Source: a virus | Virus record (IMG/VR): IMGVR_UViG_3300030106_005597 | Span: 2,959 to 59,216 of that record | Strand: one strand, 5' to 3' | DNA: 56,258 nt | Part shown: one piece after another, positions 45,211-54,013 of the stretch | How the letters are laid out: every line of letters starts with the position of its first letter | Numbering within the stretch: position 1 is the first letter of the stretch | Program-made: the position numbers and the translations under genes | The notes under the pieces: generated by a model | The model's input: only the letters and a program-made list of their open reading frames with translations | Told to the model about the DNA's origin: nothing | Database searches by the model: none

Positions 45211-46689
45211 ATGAATTTAGAAAATCTAACAACAGATGAAATAAAAGATATAATTTTGCAAAAGCAATTGCAGTGGATCAAGTTATGCCAGGATAATTTT
45301 ATTATTTTTGCAGAGACTGTGTGGGAAGATTTTATTTATAGAAAAACAAAGGACCCAAAAAACTATGGGCACCACCAAATTATTGCTGAATCTTTTCAAG
45401 ATATTGCTGACGGTGATGCTAAGAGGCTCATCATTAATATGCCTCCAAGACATACTAAATCTGAATTTGCATCTTATCTTTTTCCTGCTTGGTATATTGG
45501 AAAGTATCCTAAGAAAAAAATAATGCAGGTATCACACAACGCTGAACTTGCTTCTAGATTCGGTAGTAAGGTTCGTAATTTAATGAACACAGCTGAGTAC
45601 AAACAAATTTTTGGAAATGTAACTTTAAGAGAAGATAGTAAGGCAAAAGGACGTTGGGAGACCAATCATGGTGGGGAATATTTTGCAGCGGGTGTTGGCG
45701 GTTCTATCACAGGACGAGGGGCGGACTTACTTATTATTGATGACCCACATACTGAACAAGACTCAATGTCGGATTCTGCCATGGACAGAGCTTACGAGTG
45801 GTATAGTTCAGGACCCAGACAGCGTTTGCAACCAGGTGGTCGTATCTTAGTTGTAATGACCCGGTGGGCGGTAGACGATCTTACTGGAAGGCTCATCAAG
45901 GCACAATCAGAACCAAAAGCGGATAAGTGGGATATAATTGAGTTTCCTGCAATATTACCAAACGACAATCCTGTTTGGCCTGAGTATTGGTCAAAGGAAG
46001 ATTTAGATTCTGTCAAAGCTTCAATCTCAATGAAAAATTGGAATGCACAGTATATGCAGGACCCAACTTCAGAAGAAGGAGCTATTATTAAAAGAGAATG
46101 GTGGCAACCATGGAACGAGGAACAACTTCCAAAACTGTTACACGTAATACAAAGTTATGATACTGCATTTTCCAAAAAAGAGTCTGCGGACTACTCAGCT
46201 ATAACAACATGGGGAATATTTGAACCTGTTGAGGGTTATGAAAAATGTATAATACTTTTAGATGCTATGAAGGGAAGATATGACTTCCCAGATTTAAAAA
46301 ATGTTGCTTTAGAGCAATATCAATATTGGGAACCGGAAACCGTAGTTATTGAGGCTAAAGCTTCAGGACAGCCTCTGATACACGAGCTAAGACGTGCAGG
46401 TATACCTGTAATAGATTATGTGCCTGCAAGAGGTAGAGACAAGCATACACGTATAAATAGCTGTGCACCTGTCTTTGAGTCTGGCATGGTTTTTGCACCT
46501 ACAGATGAACATTTTGCACAAGAGGTTATTGAGGAATGTGCAGCATTTCCTAATGGCCAGTATGACGACTATGTAGACAGTATGACCCAAGCTGTGTTAA
46601 GATATCGGCAAGGTGGATTTGTAAGTACCTATTCTGATGATTGGGATGACCCACCAATAAAATTAGAAAAGGAATATAAATATTATTAG
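45211..46689 (+). CDS. terL: Terminase large subunit
   Basis: A 492-residue packaging motor. The ATPase half shows the Walker A-like NMPPRHTKSEF (residues 76-86), Walker B LLIIDDPH (173-180), and VVMTRWAVDDLTGRLI. The RNase H-like nuclease half shows QSYDTAF (Asp317), VIEAKASGQPLI (Glu381) and YDDYVDSMTQA (Asp453/Asp456). It binds the portal at the capsid vertex and cuts DNA. The Walker A has Thr where related terminases usually have Gly (RHGKS). It has its own promoter and starts the morphogenesis block. TerS lies 3.5 kb upstream. Confidence 0.95.
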   Translation: MNLENLTTDEIKDIILQKQLQWIKLCQDNFIIFAETVWEDFIYRKTKDPKNYGHHQIIAESFQDIADGDAKRLIINMPPRHTKSEFASYLFPAWYIGKYPKKKIMQVSHNAELASRFGSKVRNLMNTAEYKQIFGNVTLREDSKAKGRWETNHGGEYFAAGVGGSITGRGADLLIIDDPHTEQDSMSDSAMDRAYEWYSSGPRQRLQPGGRILVVMTRWAVDDLTGRLIKAQSEPKADKWDIIEFPAILPNDNPVWPEYWSKEDLDSVKASISMKNWNAQYMQDPTSEEGAIIKREWWQPWNEEQLPKLLHVIQSYDTAFSKKESADYSAITTWGIFEPVEGYEKCIILLDAMKGRYDFPDLKNVALEQYQYWEPETVVIEAKASGQPLIHELRRAGIPVIDYVPARGRDKHTRINSCAPVFESGMVFAPTDEHFAQEVIEECAAFPNGQYDDYVDSMTQAVLRYRQGGFVSTYSDDWDDPPIKLEKEYKYY

Positions 46690-46697
46690 GAGATATT

Positions 46698-48014
46698 ATG
46701 CCATTAAGAATTATAAAAGAAGATAGAAAAGAAAGAGAAGATGAACAACGAAGAAGAAAAATGGGTAGAAGAAAGCAGGGACCTGTAGGAGGCACTGCGA
46801 GAAAACCTGGAAAACCTCCAAGACCTTCAGCTGGCCCAGGGTCACTAATGTCTAAACCAAAGAAACCAAAAGTTATGGTTTCAGAGGGCCCAAGTTTTAA
46901 TAAAAACTCTGGACTGACAAAACAGGGTGAGAGAAGAGTAAAAAGTAGAATGACAGGTGGTGATTACACAGATGTTTTATTTCCAAATGTATACCTTACA
47001 GGAGGCCAAGCAAAATTAGATAAGAATAAAAATAATAAAATAGATGCACAAGATTTTAAAATACTTAGAGCTGAAAAAGCAAAAGGCAGAGGTCAGGGTT
47101 TACAAGATGAAAAAATGAAACCTGGAAAAGTAATGAAAGCAAATCTTGGTTTAATGTTTATGAAAAAAGCAAAAGATAAAGGTGCAAAGGGTGCTGAGTT
47201 TTTATCTCCACTAGCCATGATAAAAAGAATGTCAGGTAAAAAGAGTGGTGGTAAAGTTATGAAAGCTAGAAAAGGTAGGTTTACTAAAGACCAAAAGAAA
47301 AAATACCCAGGTTTAGCTAAAGCTGGATCGGTAAGTGAATTTTTAAAAAGAAGAAAAGAATTATCGGGCACTGGCACATTTGGTTTTAGTGAAAAAATGA
47401 AAGCACAGGAGCAAGGTTTAATTGATAAAAAAACTGGAGCAGGTGCAAAAGATTTAATGAAAAGAGCAAAGTCTGTTAAGTTTGGTAAAAGACTTCTTAT
47501 TCCAATTGCAATTGGTATCGCTGGTGTTCAAGCTTTGAAATCAAAAATGAAAAAGAAAAAAGAAGAACCTAAGAAAAAAATGGGTGGCGGCATGATGAAG
47601 AAATACAAAAGAGGTGGTGGTGCTGACACTTTGGACAAAAGAAAAGTTAATAAAGTAATTAGAAAAGTGTTATTGAAATCTAAATTCAAAAACAAAAAAA
47701 TGGGTGGAGGCATGATGAAACGTCCTATGTATAACAAAGGTGGTGGTGCAGACATGTCTAAAGAACCTACTTCAAAAATGAAAGCTTCAGAAAGAGCAAG
47801 AACATATGCGTTAGCACAAAGCATGAAAGACAAAGATAGACTTACTGAAAGAGATATAGCTACTGCGAAAAAAGCAGTATCTAAAAAAATGGGTGGTGGC
47901 ATGATGCAAAGACCTATGGGCATGCAAAGACCTATGGGTATGATGAAAAAAGGTTCGATGGTTAAAGCCCGTGGTGGCGGAATGGCGAGAACAAAACCTA
48001 CTAAAATGTTCTAG
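46698..48014 (+). CDS. Lys/Gly-rich repeat protein with EF-hand-like loop
   Basis: A 438-residue very basic protein. Residues 108-119 form an EF-hand-like calcium loop (DKNKNNKIDAQD), and the C-terminal third has recurring KKMGGGMM(K/Q) boxes, with three good copies plus shorter relatives, and RGGG/KGGG stretches. One weakly hydrophobic segment (LLIPIAIGIAGVQAL) lies near residue 277. This style is shared by other small proteins of the genome. Its position between terL and portal suggests a virion protein; such repeats may be signals for assembly or membrane contact. Function unknown. Confidence 0.6.
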   Translation: MPLRIIKEDRKEREDEQRRRKMGRRKQGPVGGTARKPGKPPRPSAGPGSLMSKPKKPKVMVSEGPSFNKNSGLTKQGERRVKSRMTGGDYTDVLFPNVYLTGGQAKLDKNKNNKIDAQDFKILRAEKAKGRGQGLQDEKMKPGKVMKANLGLMFMKKAKDKGAKGAEFLSPLAMIKRMSGKKSGGKVMKARKGRFTKDQKKKYPGLAKAGSVSEFLKRRKELSGTGTFGFSEKMKAQEQGLIDKKTGAGAKDLMKRAKSVKFGKRLLIPIAIGIAGVQALKSKMKKKKEEPKKKMGGGMMKKYKRGGGADTLDKRKVNKVIRKVLLKSKFKNKKMGGGMMKRPMYNKGGGADMSKEPTSKMKASERARTYALAQSMKDKDRLTERDIATAKKAVSKKMGGGMMQRPMGMQRPMGMMKKGSMVKARGGGMARTKPTKMF

Positions 48015-48022
48015 GAGGGACT

Positions 48023-49930
48023 ATGTCCCTAAAGGGTCTTTTAAAATTCGGTCAGAGGTTGCTGAGAGGTAGAAAAGAATCAGCGACACCGACTACCGGA
48101 CAACAGACAAAATTATTAACTTACGAAGGTAAAGGCTCACAGGCCACCGGCCAAGAACTTGCTCGTCAAGAAATTAGAAACCCACCAATAGTTCTTAACA
48201 AAACAGAATCGTTACACATGGGGGATAAAACAGCTCCTGCTTTTGGTTCCTCCACATATGATTGGGTGATGAGAAAAGGTCGAGGTCAGTACACTGCTGA
48301 CGAATGGGTTGATCATCTTACATCTACAAGAAAAGAAAATTTTGAAATATTTGGAAAACCTGCAACTAGATTAGTACGAGGGGAAAAAAGATTTAAGTAC
48401 GATCAAGGGCCGTTTGCTGGAAAAGAAGTTACGATTAACAAAGAAGAGTTATTTGATTCTAATGTAGCAATTTTTGATGCTGGTGGTAATTTAAGTGGTG
48501 GTCTTCTTTATGCTGCAAAACAATCAGGTAATAAATTAGATGCTAATACGATCGGTAATATGATTAAAATGAATCCTGTTAATAGACTAAAACCAACAGA
48601 ATTTGGTTTACCTGCTGGTGCTAAAGAAAATTTCCTAAAAAAAAGTGAAGATGTTAAACAACAGTTAGAAGCTTTAAAACAAAAATATATAAATAATGAT
48701 AATATTGTAAATAGCGTTGACGAAATAAATTATCAACTTAAAGGGTTAAATCAAGCTCTAGACACAAGATCTTTGACAAATGTAACAGGTGAATTAAAAG
48801 ATTTACGTAATAATCCTTTCCTTACTGCTGACGCTAAAAAAAATATCAATAAATTAATAGGTGAGCTAGATGAGGCTGTGAGACCATTAAAAAATAAGAA
48901 GACATATTATCAAGGTGAAACAAGCTACACTTTTCAAGGTGGTAAAGATTATAAAGAAGTTGTTTTTAATCTAGACGAAGCTATACCGACAAATCAAGCA
49001 GCTTTTAAAACTGGCGGACATTTTGGAGATACAGGTTTGAAAAATCAAATTTACCATTTACGATATGATACTAGATTTACACCAGATGGTAAAAAAGGAT
49101 ATCTTATTCACGAAATACAATCTGATGTAAACCAAAGAGTTGCTAAAAATTATGCTAAGGCAGATTTATTGGGAGGTGATGTTAGAGCTAATCCATTTAA
49201 TGCAGATATTGAATTAGCAGCTTTATCAAATCAAAGATTTAATATTTTAAGACAAATAGAAGATGGTATTGCAAAACAAGACAGTACCAAGGTTTTAGCA
49301 TTACAATCTAACTTAAAAAATGTATTAAAAAAAATTGAAAAGATGCAGACAAGAAGAGGCACCAAAGAAGATTATTTTCCTTTAGTTGAAGCTGATGCCT
49401 ATGGTGATCATGCTTTAAAATATTTGGTACAAAAAGCTGCAAGAGAAGGTGTAGATTTTGTAGCTGTTGCACCATTTAATAAATTACATTTTAGACAAGG
49501 ATACAAAGCAGGTAATGAAAGATTTTATGGTTATCCATCAGGTAAAGGAATTGATAATAAGGGTAAAGCGGTTATGCCAGATCTTATGAAAAAACTAAGT
49601 AGACTTTATTCTACAAAAGCAGGTTCACAAAAATTAACTTTATCAGATCCAAAGCTACCGTATAAATCTGTTAAAAAAGATACGTTTAAATATAAAGATA
49701 AGGGAGATAAACAAGGAAAAAGCATTACAAGTACATATCATGAAGATGCTGTTAAAGATCCAAAAAAAGGATACAAACTTATTTTAGAAAATGACCCAAG
49801 GTTGTATTTTGATGCTTTTGCGATTAAGGTAGTCCCTGCAATGAGAGGTACACAAAAAACCTACAAGAGAACAGGTGGACTTGTGGTAGATATATTTAAA
49901 CCTATGAGGTACAATAGACCATGGCTGTAG
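48023..49930 (+). CDS. Unknown large protein between terL and portal
   Basis: A 635-residue protein with no motif I can name. Notable stretches are GDKTAPAFGSSTYDWVMRKG near the N-terminus, a long coiled region at about residues 205-295, GTKEDYFPLVEADAYGDHAL near 455 and a C-terminus with DPRLYFDAFAIKVVPAMRG. It has an AGGAGG-like site and overlaps the portal gene by ten bases. Marine phages often have a large unnamed gene here; it might be a virion enzyme or an internal protein. Confidence 0.55.
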   Translation: MSLKGLLKFGQRLLRGRKESATPTTGQQTKLLTYEGKGSQATGQELARQEIRNPPIVLNKTESLHMGDKTAPAFGSSTYDWVMRKGRGQYTADEWVDHLTSTRKENFEIFGKPATRLVRGEKRFKYDQGPFAGKEVTINKEELFDSNVAIFDAGGNLSGGLLYAAKQSGNKLDANTIGNMIKMNPVNRLKPTEFGLPAGAKENFLKKSEDVKQQLEALKQKYINNDNIVNSVDEINYQLKGLNQALDTRSLTNVTGELKDLRNNPFLTADAKKNINKLIGELDEAVRPLKNKKTYYQGETSYTFQGGKDYKEVVFNLDEAIPTNQAAFKTGGHFGDTGLKNQIYHLRYDTRFTPDGKKGYLIHEIQSDVNQRVAKNYAKADLLGGDVRANPFNADIELAALSNQRFNILRQIEDGIAKQDSTKVLALQSNLKNVLKKIEKMQTRRGTKEDYFPLVEADAYGDHALKYLVQKAAREGVDFVAVAPFNKLHFRQGYKAGNERFYGYPSGKGIDNKGKAVMPDLMKKLSRLYSTKAGSQKLTLSDPKLPYKSVKKDTFKYKDKGDKQGKSITSTYHEDAVKDPKKGYKLILENDPRLYFDAFAIKVVPAMRGTQKTYKRTGGLVVDIFKPMRYNRPWL

Positions 49931-52251
49931 AAAAGAACGAAGAAATAATCGCTGAAGAGGCGCAAGTCGATAAAGTTGAGGAGCAACCTGAAGGTTTACC
50001 TATTGATGTTACAGTTGAAGGTGAAGAGATTGTTGAAGAAAGACCTCAAGACGATTTTAATGCAAATTTAGCAGAAGGTATGGACGAGAGGACATTAAGA
50101 GAAATGTCTTCTGAATTAATAGAAGAATACAAAAAAGATAAAGTTTCAAGAAAAGATTGGGAAGATGCCTATATAAAAGGATTAGATTTATTAGGTACAA
50201 AATATATTAATGTTACCAGACCTTTTAAAGGTGCCTCTAATGTTACTCACCCTATGTTATCTGAAGCAACGACACAATTTCAAGCACAAGCTTATAAAGA
50301 ATTAGTTCCTTCAGATGGTCCTGTAAGAACTCAAACTGTTGGATTAAAAACACCTGCAGTTGAACAACAAGCGGAACGTGTAAAAGAGTATATGAATTTT
50401 CTTCTAATGGAAGAGATGGAAGAATTTACAACAGACATGGATCAGATGTTATTCTATTTACCATTGTCTGGCTCTACTTTTAAAAAAGTTTACTATGATG
50501 AATTGCTTGGTAGACCAGTTTCAAAATTTATACCTGCAGAAGATATAGTTGTCCCTTATTATGCATCTGATTTAAAAGATTGTGAAAGAATAACTCATGT
50601 TGTTAAGATGACAAAAAATGAAGTTATAAAAAAACAAGCAGCAGGTTTTTACAGAGATATAGAATTAACTGAAGGATCATCTGAGCAAAGTCAATTATCA
50701 AAAAAAATTAGCGAGCTTGAAGGAGTAAAAAGCACAGGATCCGATTATCTACACACAATTTTAGAAATGCATGTAGATTTAAATTTAGATGATTATGAAA
50801 ATTTTGATGACAAAGCAAAAAAAATAAAAATTCCGTACATTGTAAGCATTGATGAGGGTTCTGGAGAAATATTATCAATTTACAGAAATTATCAACTAGA
50901 CGATTTAAATTATACAAGAATAGAATTTTTTGTTCATTACAAATTTTTACCTGGTCTAGGTTTTTATGGTTTTGGTTTAACGCACATGATCGGTGGTTTA
51001 TCAACAGCAGCGACTCAAGCTTTAAGACAATTGATTGATGCAGGGACTTTAAAAAATTTACCAGCAGGATTTAAGTCTAGAGGCATAAGAGTTAGAGATG
51101 ATGATCAACCTATACAACCTGGAGAGTTTAGAGATGTCGATGCACCAGGCGGAAACATAAGAGATCAGTTTTTTAATTTACCTTTCTCAGAGCCAAGTAC
51201 AACTTTATACAATTTACTTGGCTTTGTAGTGCAAGCAGGACAAAAATTTGCAGCTATCACAGACACAGCGGTGGGTAATGATACACAAAACAGAGCTGTA
51301 GGCACAACAGTTGCACTCATGGAACGTGGTTCACGTGTTATGAGTGGTGTTCACAAGCGATGTTATTATGCAATGAGACTTGAATTTAAAATTTTATCAA
51401 GAATTTGTGCAGAATTTTTACCAGCTGAGTATCCTTATGATGTCTACGGTGGCCCAAGACAAATAAAATCTGCAGATTTTGACGGTAAAGTAGATATTCT
51501 ACCAGTTGCAGATCCAAATATCATGTCGATGGCACAAAGAGTGACATTAGCACAAACACAATTACAAATTGCAAGCTCTAATCCACAAATTCACAACATA
51601 CATGAAGCTTATAGAAGAGTTTATGAGGCACTTGGTACAAAACAAATAGAAACTTTACTAAAACCTGCACCAAAACAACCAGAACCGATGGACCCTGCAA
51701 AAGAAAATGCAAGAGCATTGCAAATGAGGTTATTAACTGCTTTCGAATTTCAAGATCATGACGCACATATTGCTGCTCACATGGCTTTTATGGCAACAAG
51801 AATGGTTCAAATAAATCCACAAGTGTACGCATTGTTGCAATCACACGTATCCGATCACATTTCTTTTAAAGCAAGAGCTGAAGTTAACGCTGTAATGGCT
51901 CAAGATCCACAAATGGCAGAGATGCAACAAGCAGATCCAGAACAATTTCAAATAATGTACGATTCTGAAGTGGCAAAAAAAACTGCGCAGATAACATCTG
52001 AACTTGCACAAACAGAAATGCAAGCAAATGCTGCTAAACAAGACCCATTAGTAAGAATTAAACAACAAGAAGTTGATTTAAGAGCTATGGACATGCAAAG
52101 AAAAGCTGAAGAGACACAATTTAAACAAGCACAAGAAAATCAGAGAGCAGCAGATAGATTAGAATTTGATTATGATAGATTAGCTACACAAGATCAGCAG
52201 TCAGATGAAAGATTAAGGGTAGCAAGGGAAAAAATAGATGCAAAAAAATAG
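49921..52251 (+). CDS. Portal protein
   Basis: A 776-residue protein of the large podovirus-type portal group that forms the dodecameric DNA channel at the capsid vertex. Recognisable are the acidic N-terminus, then NVTRPFKGASNVTHPMLSEA, MDQMLFYLPLSGSTFKKVYY and PAEDIVVPYYASDLKDCERI, the clip/stem part GLTHMIGGLSTAATQALRQL, VGNDTQNRAVGTTVALMERG, and a long Gln/Glu-rich helical barrel at the C-terminus. Its length is close to P22-like portals. It follows terL by two genes, consistent with packaging. Confidence 0.9.
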   Translation: MAVEKNEEIIAEEAQVDKVEEQPEGLPIDVTVEGEEIVEERPQDDFNANLAEGMDERTLREMSSELIEEYKKDKVSRKDWEDAYIKGLDLLGTKYINVTRPFKGASNVTHPMLSEATTQFQAQAYKELVPSDGPVRTQTVGLKTPAVEQQAERVKEYMNFLLMEEMEEFTTDMDQMLFYLPLSGSTFKKVYYDELLGRPVSKFIPAEDIVVPYYASDLKDCERITHVVKMTKNEVIKKQAAGFYRDIELTEGSSEQSQLSKKISELEGVKSTGSDYLHTILEMHVDLNLDDYENFDDKAKKIKIPYIVSIDEGSGEILSIYRNYQLDDLNYTRIEFFVHYKFLPGLGFYGFGLTHMIGGLSTAATQALRQLIDAGTLKNLPAGFKSRGIRVRDDDQPIQPGEFRDVDAPGGNIRDQFFNLPFSEPSTTLYNLLGFVVQAGQKFAAITDTAVGNDTQNRAVGTTVALMERGSRVMSGVHKRCYYAMRLEFKILSRICAEFLPAEYPYDVYGGPRQIKSADFDGKVDILPVADPNIMSMAQRVTLAQTQLQIASSNPQIHNIHEAYRRVYEALGTKQIETLLKPAPKQPEPMDPAKENARALQMRLLTAFEFQDHDAHIAAHMAFMATRMVQINPQVYALLQSHVSDHISFKARAEVNAVMAQDPQMAEMQQADPEQFQIMYDSEVAKKTAQITSELAQTEMQANAAKQDPLVRIKQQEVDLRAMDMQRKAEETQFKQAQENQRAADRLEFDYDRLATQDQQSDERLRVAREKIDAKK

Positions 52252-52420
52252 AAAAGGACTAAGCGGTGGTGTAAAATCAGGGCCACCTCCAAAATCAGGA
52301 CCAAACCCACAAGGTCTAAAAGCAGGAGGATGCCCACATCGAGAACCAGGAGCTAAATCTGATATCAAAGGAATTAAAGACATACAAGTTACCGGAAAAA
52401 AGTTCATCGGTTTACGATAA
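52238..52420 (+). CDS. 60-residue Gly/Pro-rich conserved protein
   Basis: The sequence MQKNRKGLSGGVKSGPPPKS continues with PNPQGLKAGGCPHREPGAKS and ends GIKDIQVTGKKFIGLR; I recognise this as a highly conserved short protein of marine phages. It overlaps the portal end by 14 bases. The Gly-Cys-Pro-His could bind metal. Just behind its stop, in the +1 frame, a homing endonuclease domain begins without a start codon of its own. Function unknown. Confidence 0.7.
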   Translation: MQKNRKGLSGGVKSGPPPKSGPNPQGLKAGGCPHREPGAKSDIKGIKDIQVTGKKFIGLR

Positions 52421-52757
52421 ACTTAACGAAAAAGAAAAAATTATTTTTTTATCTGGTGTTTTTGATGGAGAAGGTAGTTTCGGAATCTGGTCTAAGCTAA
52501 AAACCAAAAAATATTTTGCCTGTTCCGTAGAAATGACCGATAAAGACATGGTTAAGAGATTTCATGACTTTTTTGGTGGTGCATTTTACCTTTGTAAGCG
52601 TAGACAGGAACATCATAAAGATACCTGGAGATGGCGCATCAATGGTAAGGGGGCTTTAAATACAATCGATAAGATGATAGATTATCTTAGTAAAAGACGT
52701 AAGGAGAAATTTAAAAATGTGGTTAAGTGCCTTAAAATTAGGATTGAACGCAGCTAG
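52416..52757 (+). CDS. LAGLIDADG-type homing endonuclease, no normal start
   Basis: The frame begins DKLNEKEKIIFLSGVFDGEG with SFGIWSKLKTKKYF, where SGVFDGEG is the LAGLIDADG catalytic helix, followed by CSVEMTDKDMVKRFHDFFGG and HHKDTWRWRINGKGALN. The length fits a single-motif homing endonuclease acting as a homodimer. The frame is open back to 52320, but there is no ATG, GTG or TTG before the motif; the first ATG, at 52533, lies after the catalytic helix. It may be made by +1 frameshifting from the preceding gene (CGA-TAA-A at 52414-52421), from a rare start, or be inactive. Confidence 0.7.
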   Translation, partial: DKLNEKEKIIFLSGVFDGEGSFGIWSKLKTKKYFACSVEMTDKDMVKRFHDFFGGAFYLCKRRQEHHKDTWRWRINGKGALNTIDKMIDYLSKRRKEKFKNVVKCLKIRIERS

Positions 52758-53100
52758 TCATATCTACAAAAAGAAACAAGAGACTAAAATGGCTATGGCA
52801 GATGCACAACACATGCATGCTTCTAAGATGGCGAAAGGCGAAACAGAGTACCAAGGTAAACTTTTAGAAGCAAGACAATCGGACTGGAAAGACGAATTCG
52901 TGTTGGTCGTTCTCACGCTCCCGATATTAGTGATTGCTTACGGGGTCTTCAGCGAGGATCCGGCAGCGTCTGAAAAAATAAAAGAATTTTTTGTACAATT
53001 CCAACAGCTGCCAAGTTGGTTTACAAATTTATGGATCCTTGTCGTGGCGAGTATTTATGGTATAAAGGGAACACAAATCTTTAGAGGAGGAAAAAAATAA
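52717..53100 (+). CDS. Holin-like membrane protein
   Basis: A 127-residue protein with an amphipathic N-terminus (MWLSALKLGLNAASHIYKKK), a charged linker (QGKLLEARQSDWKDEFVLVV), and two membrane segments (about residues 63-79, VLVVLTLPILVIAYGVF; and 103-117, LWILVVASIYGI). The WKDEF box before the first helix is typical of the three-span GTA-type holin family (PF11351-like). It would permeabilise the inner membrane for the M15 peptidase. It overlaps the homing endonuclease by 41 bases and ends just before the next gene. Confidence 0.7.
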   Translation: MWLSALKLGLNAASHIYKKKQETKMAMADAQHMHASKMAKGETEYQGKLLEARQSDWKDEFVLVVLTLPILVIAYGVFSEDPAASEKIKEFFVQFQQLPSWFTNLWILVVASIYGIKGTQIFRGGKK

Positions 53101-53514
53101 ATGACTAAATTATGTCCAAGAGGAAAAGCCGCAGCGAAGCGAAAATTTGCCGTATATCCCTCAGCATATGCTAATGCATACGCGTCAAAAATATGTGCGG
53201 GTAAGATTAAAGATCCATCTGGTGTAAAGAGAAAAGATTTTAAAGGACCTAAAAGAGCAGCTTCAGGTGCTCTAATAAACGCAAAAAGAATGATAGAAGA
53301 AAAATCACCAAAACCTGGTGCAGCATTTGAATTAAGAAAAAGACTAACAGGCAAAAAAATAGGTGGAATAGCAAAAACTGCAGGTGCACAATCTGCTTTG
53401 GGTCGTCTAGAAAAATCTGGAATGAATAAAGGTGGTTTGAAAGCTGAACTAAATAATCCTGCAAAAGGTTATACTGCAGGTGGAATGGCTGATTATTACA
53501 AAGATTTAATGTAA
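53101..53514 (+). CDS. Conserved basic virion-type protein with DYYKD tag
   Basis: A 137-residue protein starting MTKLCPRGKAAAKRKFAVYP and continuing SAYANAYASKICAGKIKDPS, a conserved marine phage pattern with two Cys. It ends GGMADYYKDLM, the same kind of C-terminal tag as the 4976 gene. Lys/Gly/Ala-rich tail segments (LTGKKIGGIAKTAG, GMNKGGL) resemble other virion proteins of this genome. It starts directly after the holin stop. Probably structural; molecular role unknown. Confidence 0.65.
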   Translation: MTKLCPRGKAAAKRKFAVYPSAYANAYASKICAGKIKDPSGVKRKDFKGPKRAASGALINAKRMIEEKSPKPGAAFELRKRLTGKKIGGIAKTAGAQSALGRLEKSGMNKGGLKAELNNPAKGYTAGGMADYYKDLM

Positions 53515-53786
53515 TGCAAAAAAATATCCAGTACATGAAAGAGGGAGGCCTTAAAAAATGGTTTTCTCAAAAATGGGTGGATATTGGTTCAAAGAAAAAA
53601 GGTGGAGGATTTAAACCATGTGGAAGAAAATCTGCAAGTGGATCAAAAAGAAAATACCCCAAATGCGTGCCTGCTGCAAAAGCCGCCCGAATGACCGAAT
53701 CGCAAAGGCGTTCTGCGGTTGCAAGGAAGAGAAGTAAAGCACAAGGTGTCGGTGGTAAACCAACCAACGTAAAAACGTTTGCATAA
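53514..53786 (+). CDS. DUF5872-like small protein
   Basis: A 90-residue protein with GGLKKWFSQKWVDIGSKKKG, then GGFKPCGRKSASGSKRKYPK and CVPAAKAARMTESQRRSAVA, the signature I associate with DUF5872 in phages and algal viruses (name from memory). The two Cys (PCGRKS, PKCVPA) are spaced like a possible metal site. It overlaps the preceding stop as TAATG. The conserved CVPA end resembles that of the 4699 protein. Function unknown. Confidence 0.7.
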   Translation: MQKNIQYMKEGGLKKWFSQKWVDIGSKKKGGGFKPCGRKSASGSKRKYPKCVPAAKAARMTESQRRSAVARKRSKAQGVGGKPTNVKTFA

Positions 53787-53812
53787 TACTTAAAAATTCT
53801 TATAGTCACCAC

Positions 53813-54013
53813 ATGCGTGATGTAATCTTAAAAGCTTTAGAAGATAAATATAATGCCGATATATCAGAGGCAGAAGCAAATCTTAAAGTATATCTTGAAA
53901 ATCCTGTTGGAGTTGCAGAACACCCAGATGTCGTAATAGAAGCCGATAAACTTGTTGCAAAAATTGCAGAAGCAGAGGATAAGCTTGGTATATTAAAAGA
54001 ATTTAATGATTGA
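53813..54013 (+). CDS. Small conserved helical protein
   Basis: A 66-residue acidic, helical protein, MRDVILKALEDKYNADISEA and ANLKVYLENPVGVAEHPDVV, then KIAEAEDKLGILKEF. I know this pattern from marine phages, where it often lies between portal and scaffold genes. It overlaps the methyltransferase gene by eight bases. The helical-hairpin look suggests an assembly chaperone or scaffold accessory. Function unknown. Confidence 0.65.
   Translation: MRDVILKALEDKYNADISEAEANLKVYLENPVGVAEHPDVVIEADKLVAKIAEAEDKLGILKEFND

Noticed and set aside
47528-47923. 131-codon minus-strand frame inside the Lys/Gly-rich gene
   Set aside because: Pro/Leu/Phe repeats are the complement of KKMGGGMM repeats; no start signals.
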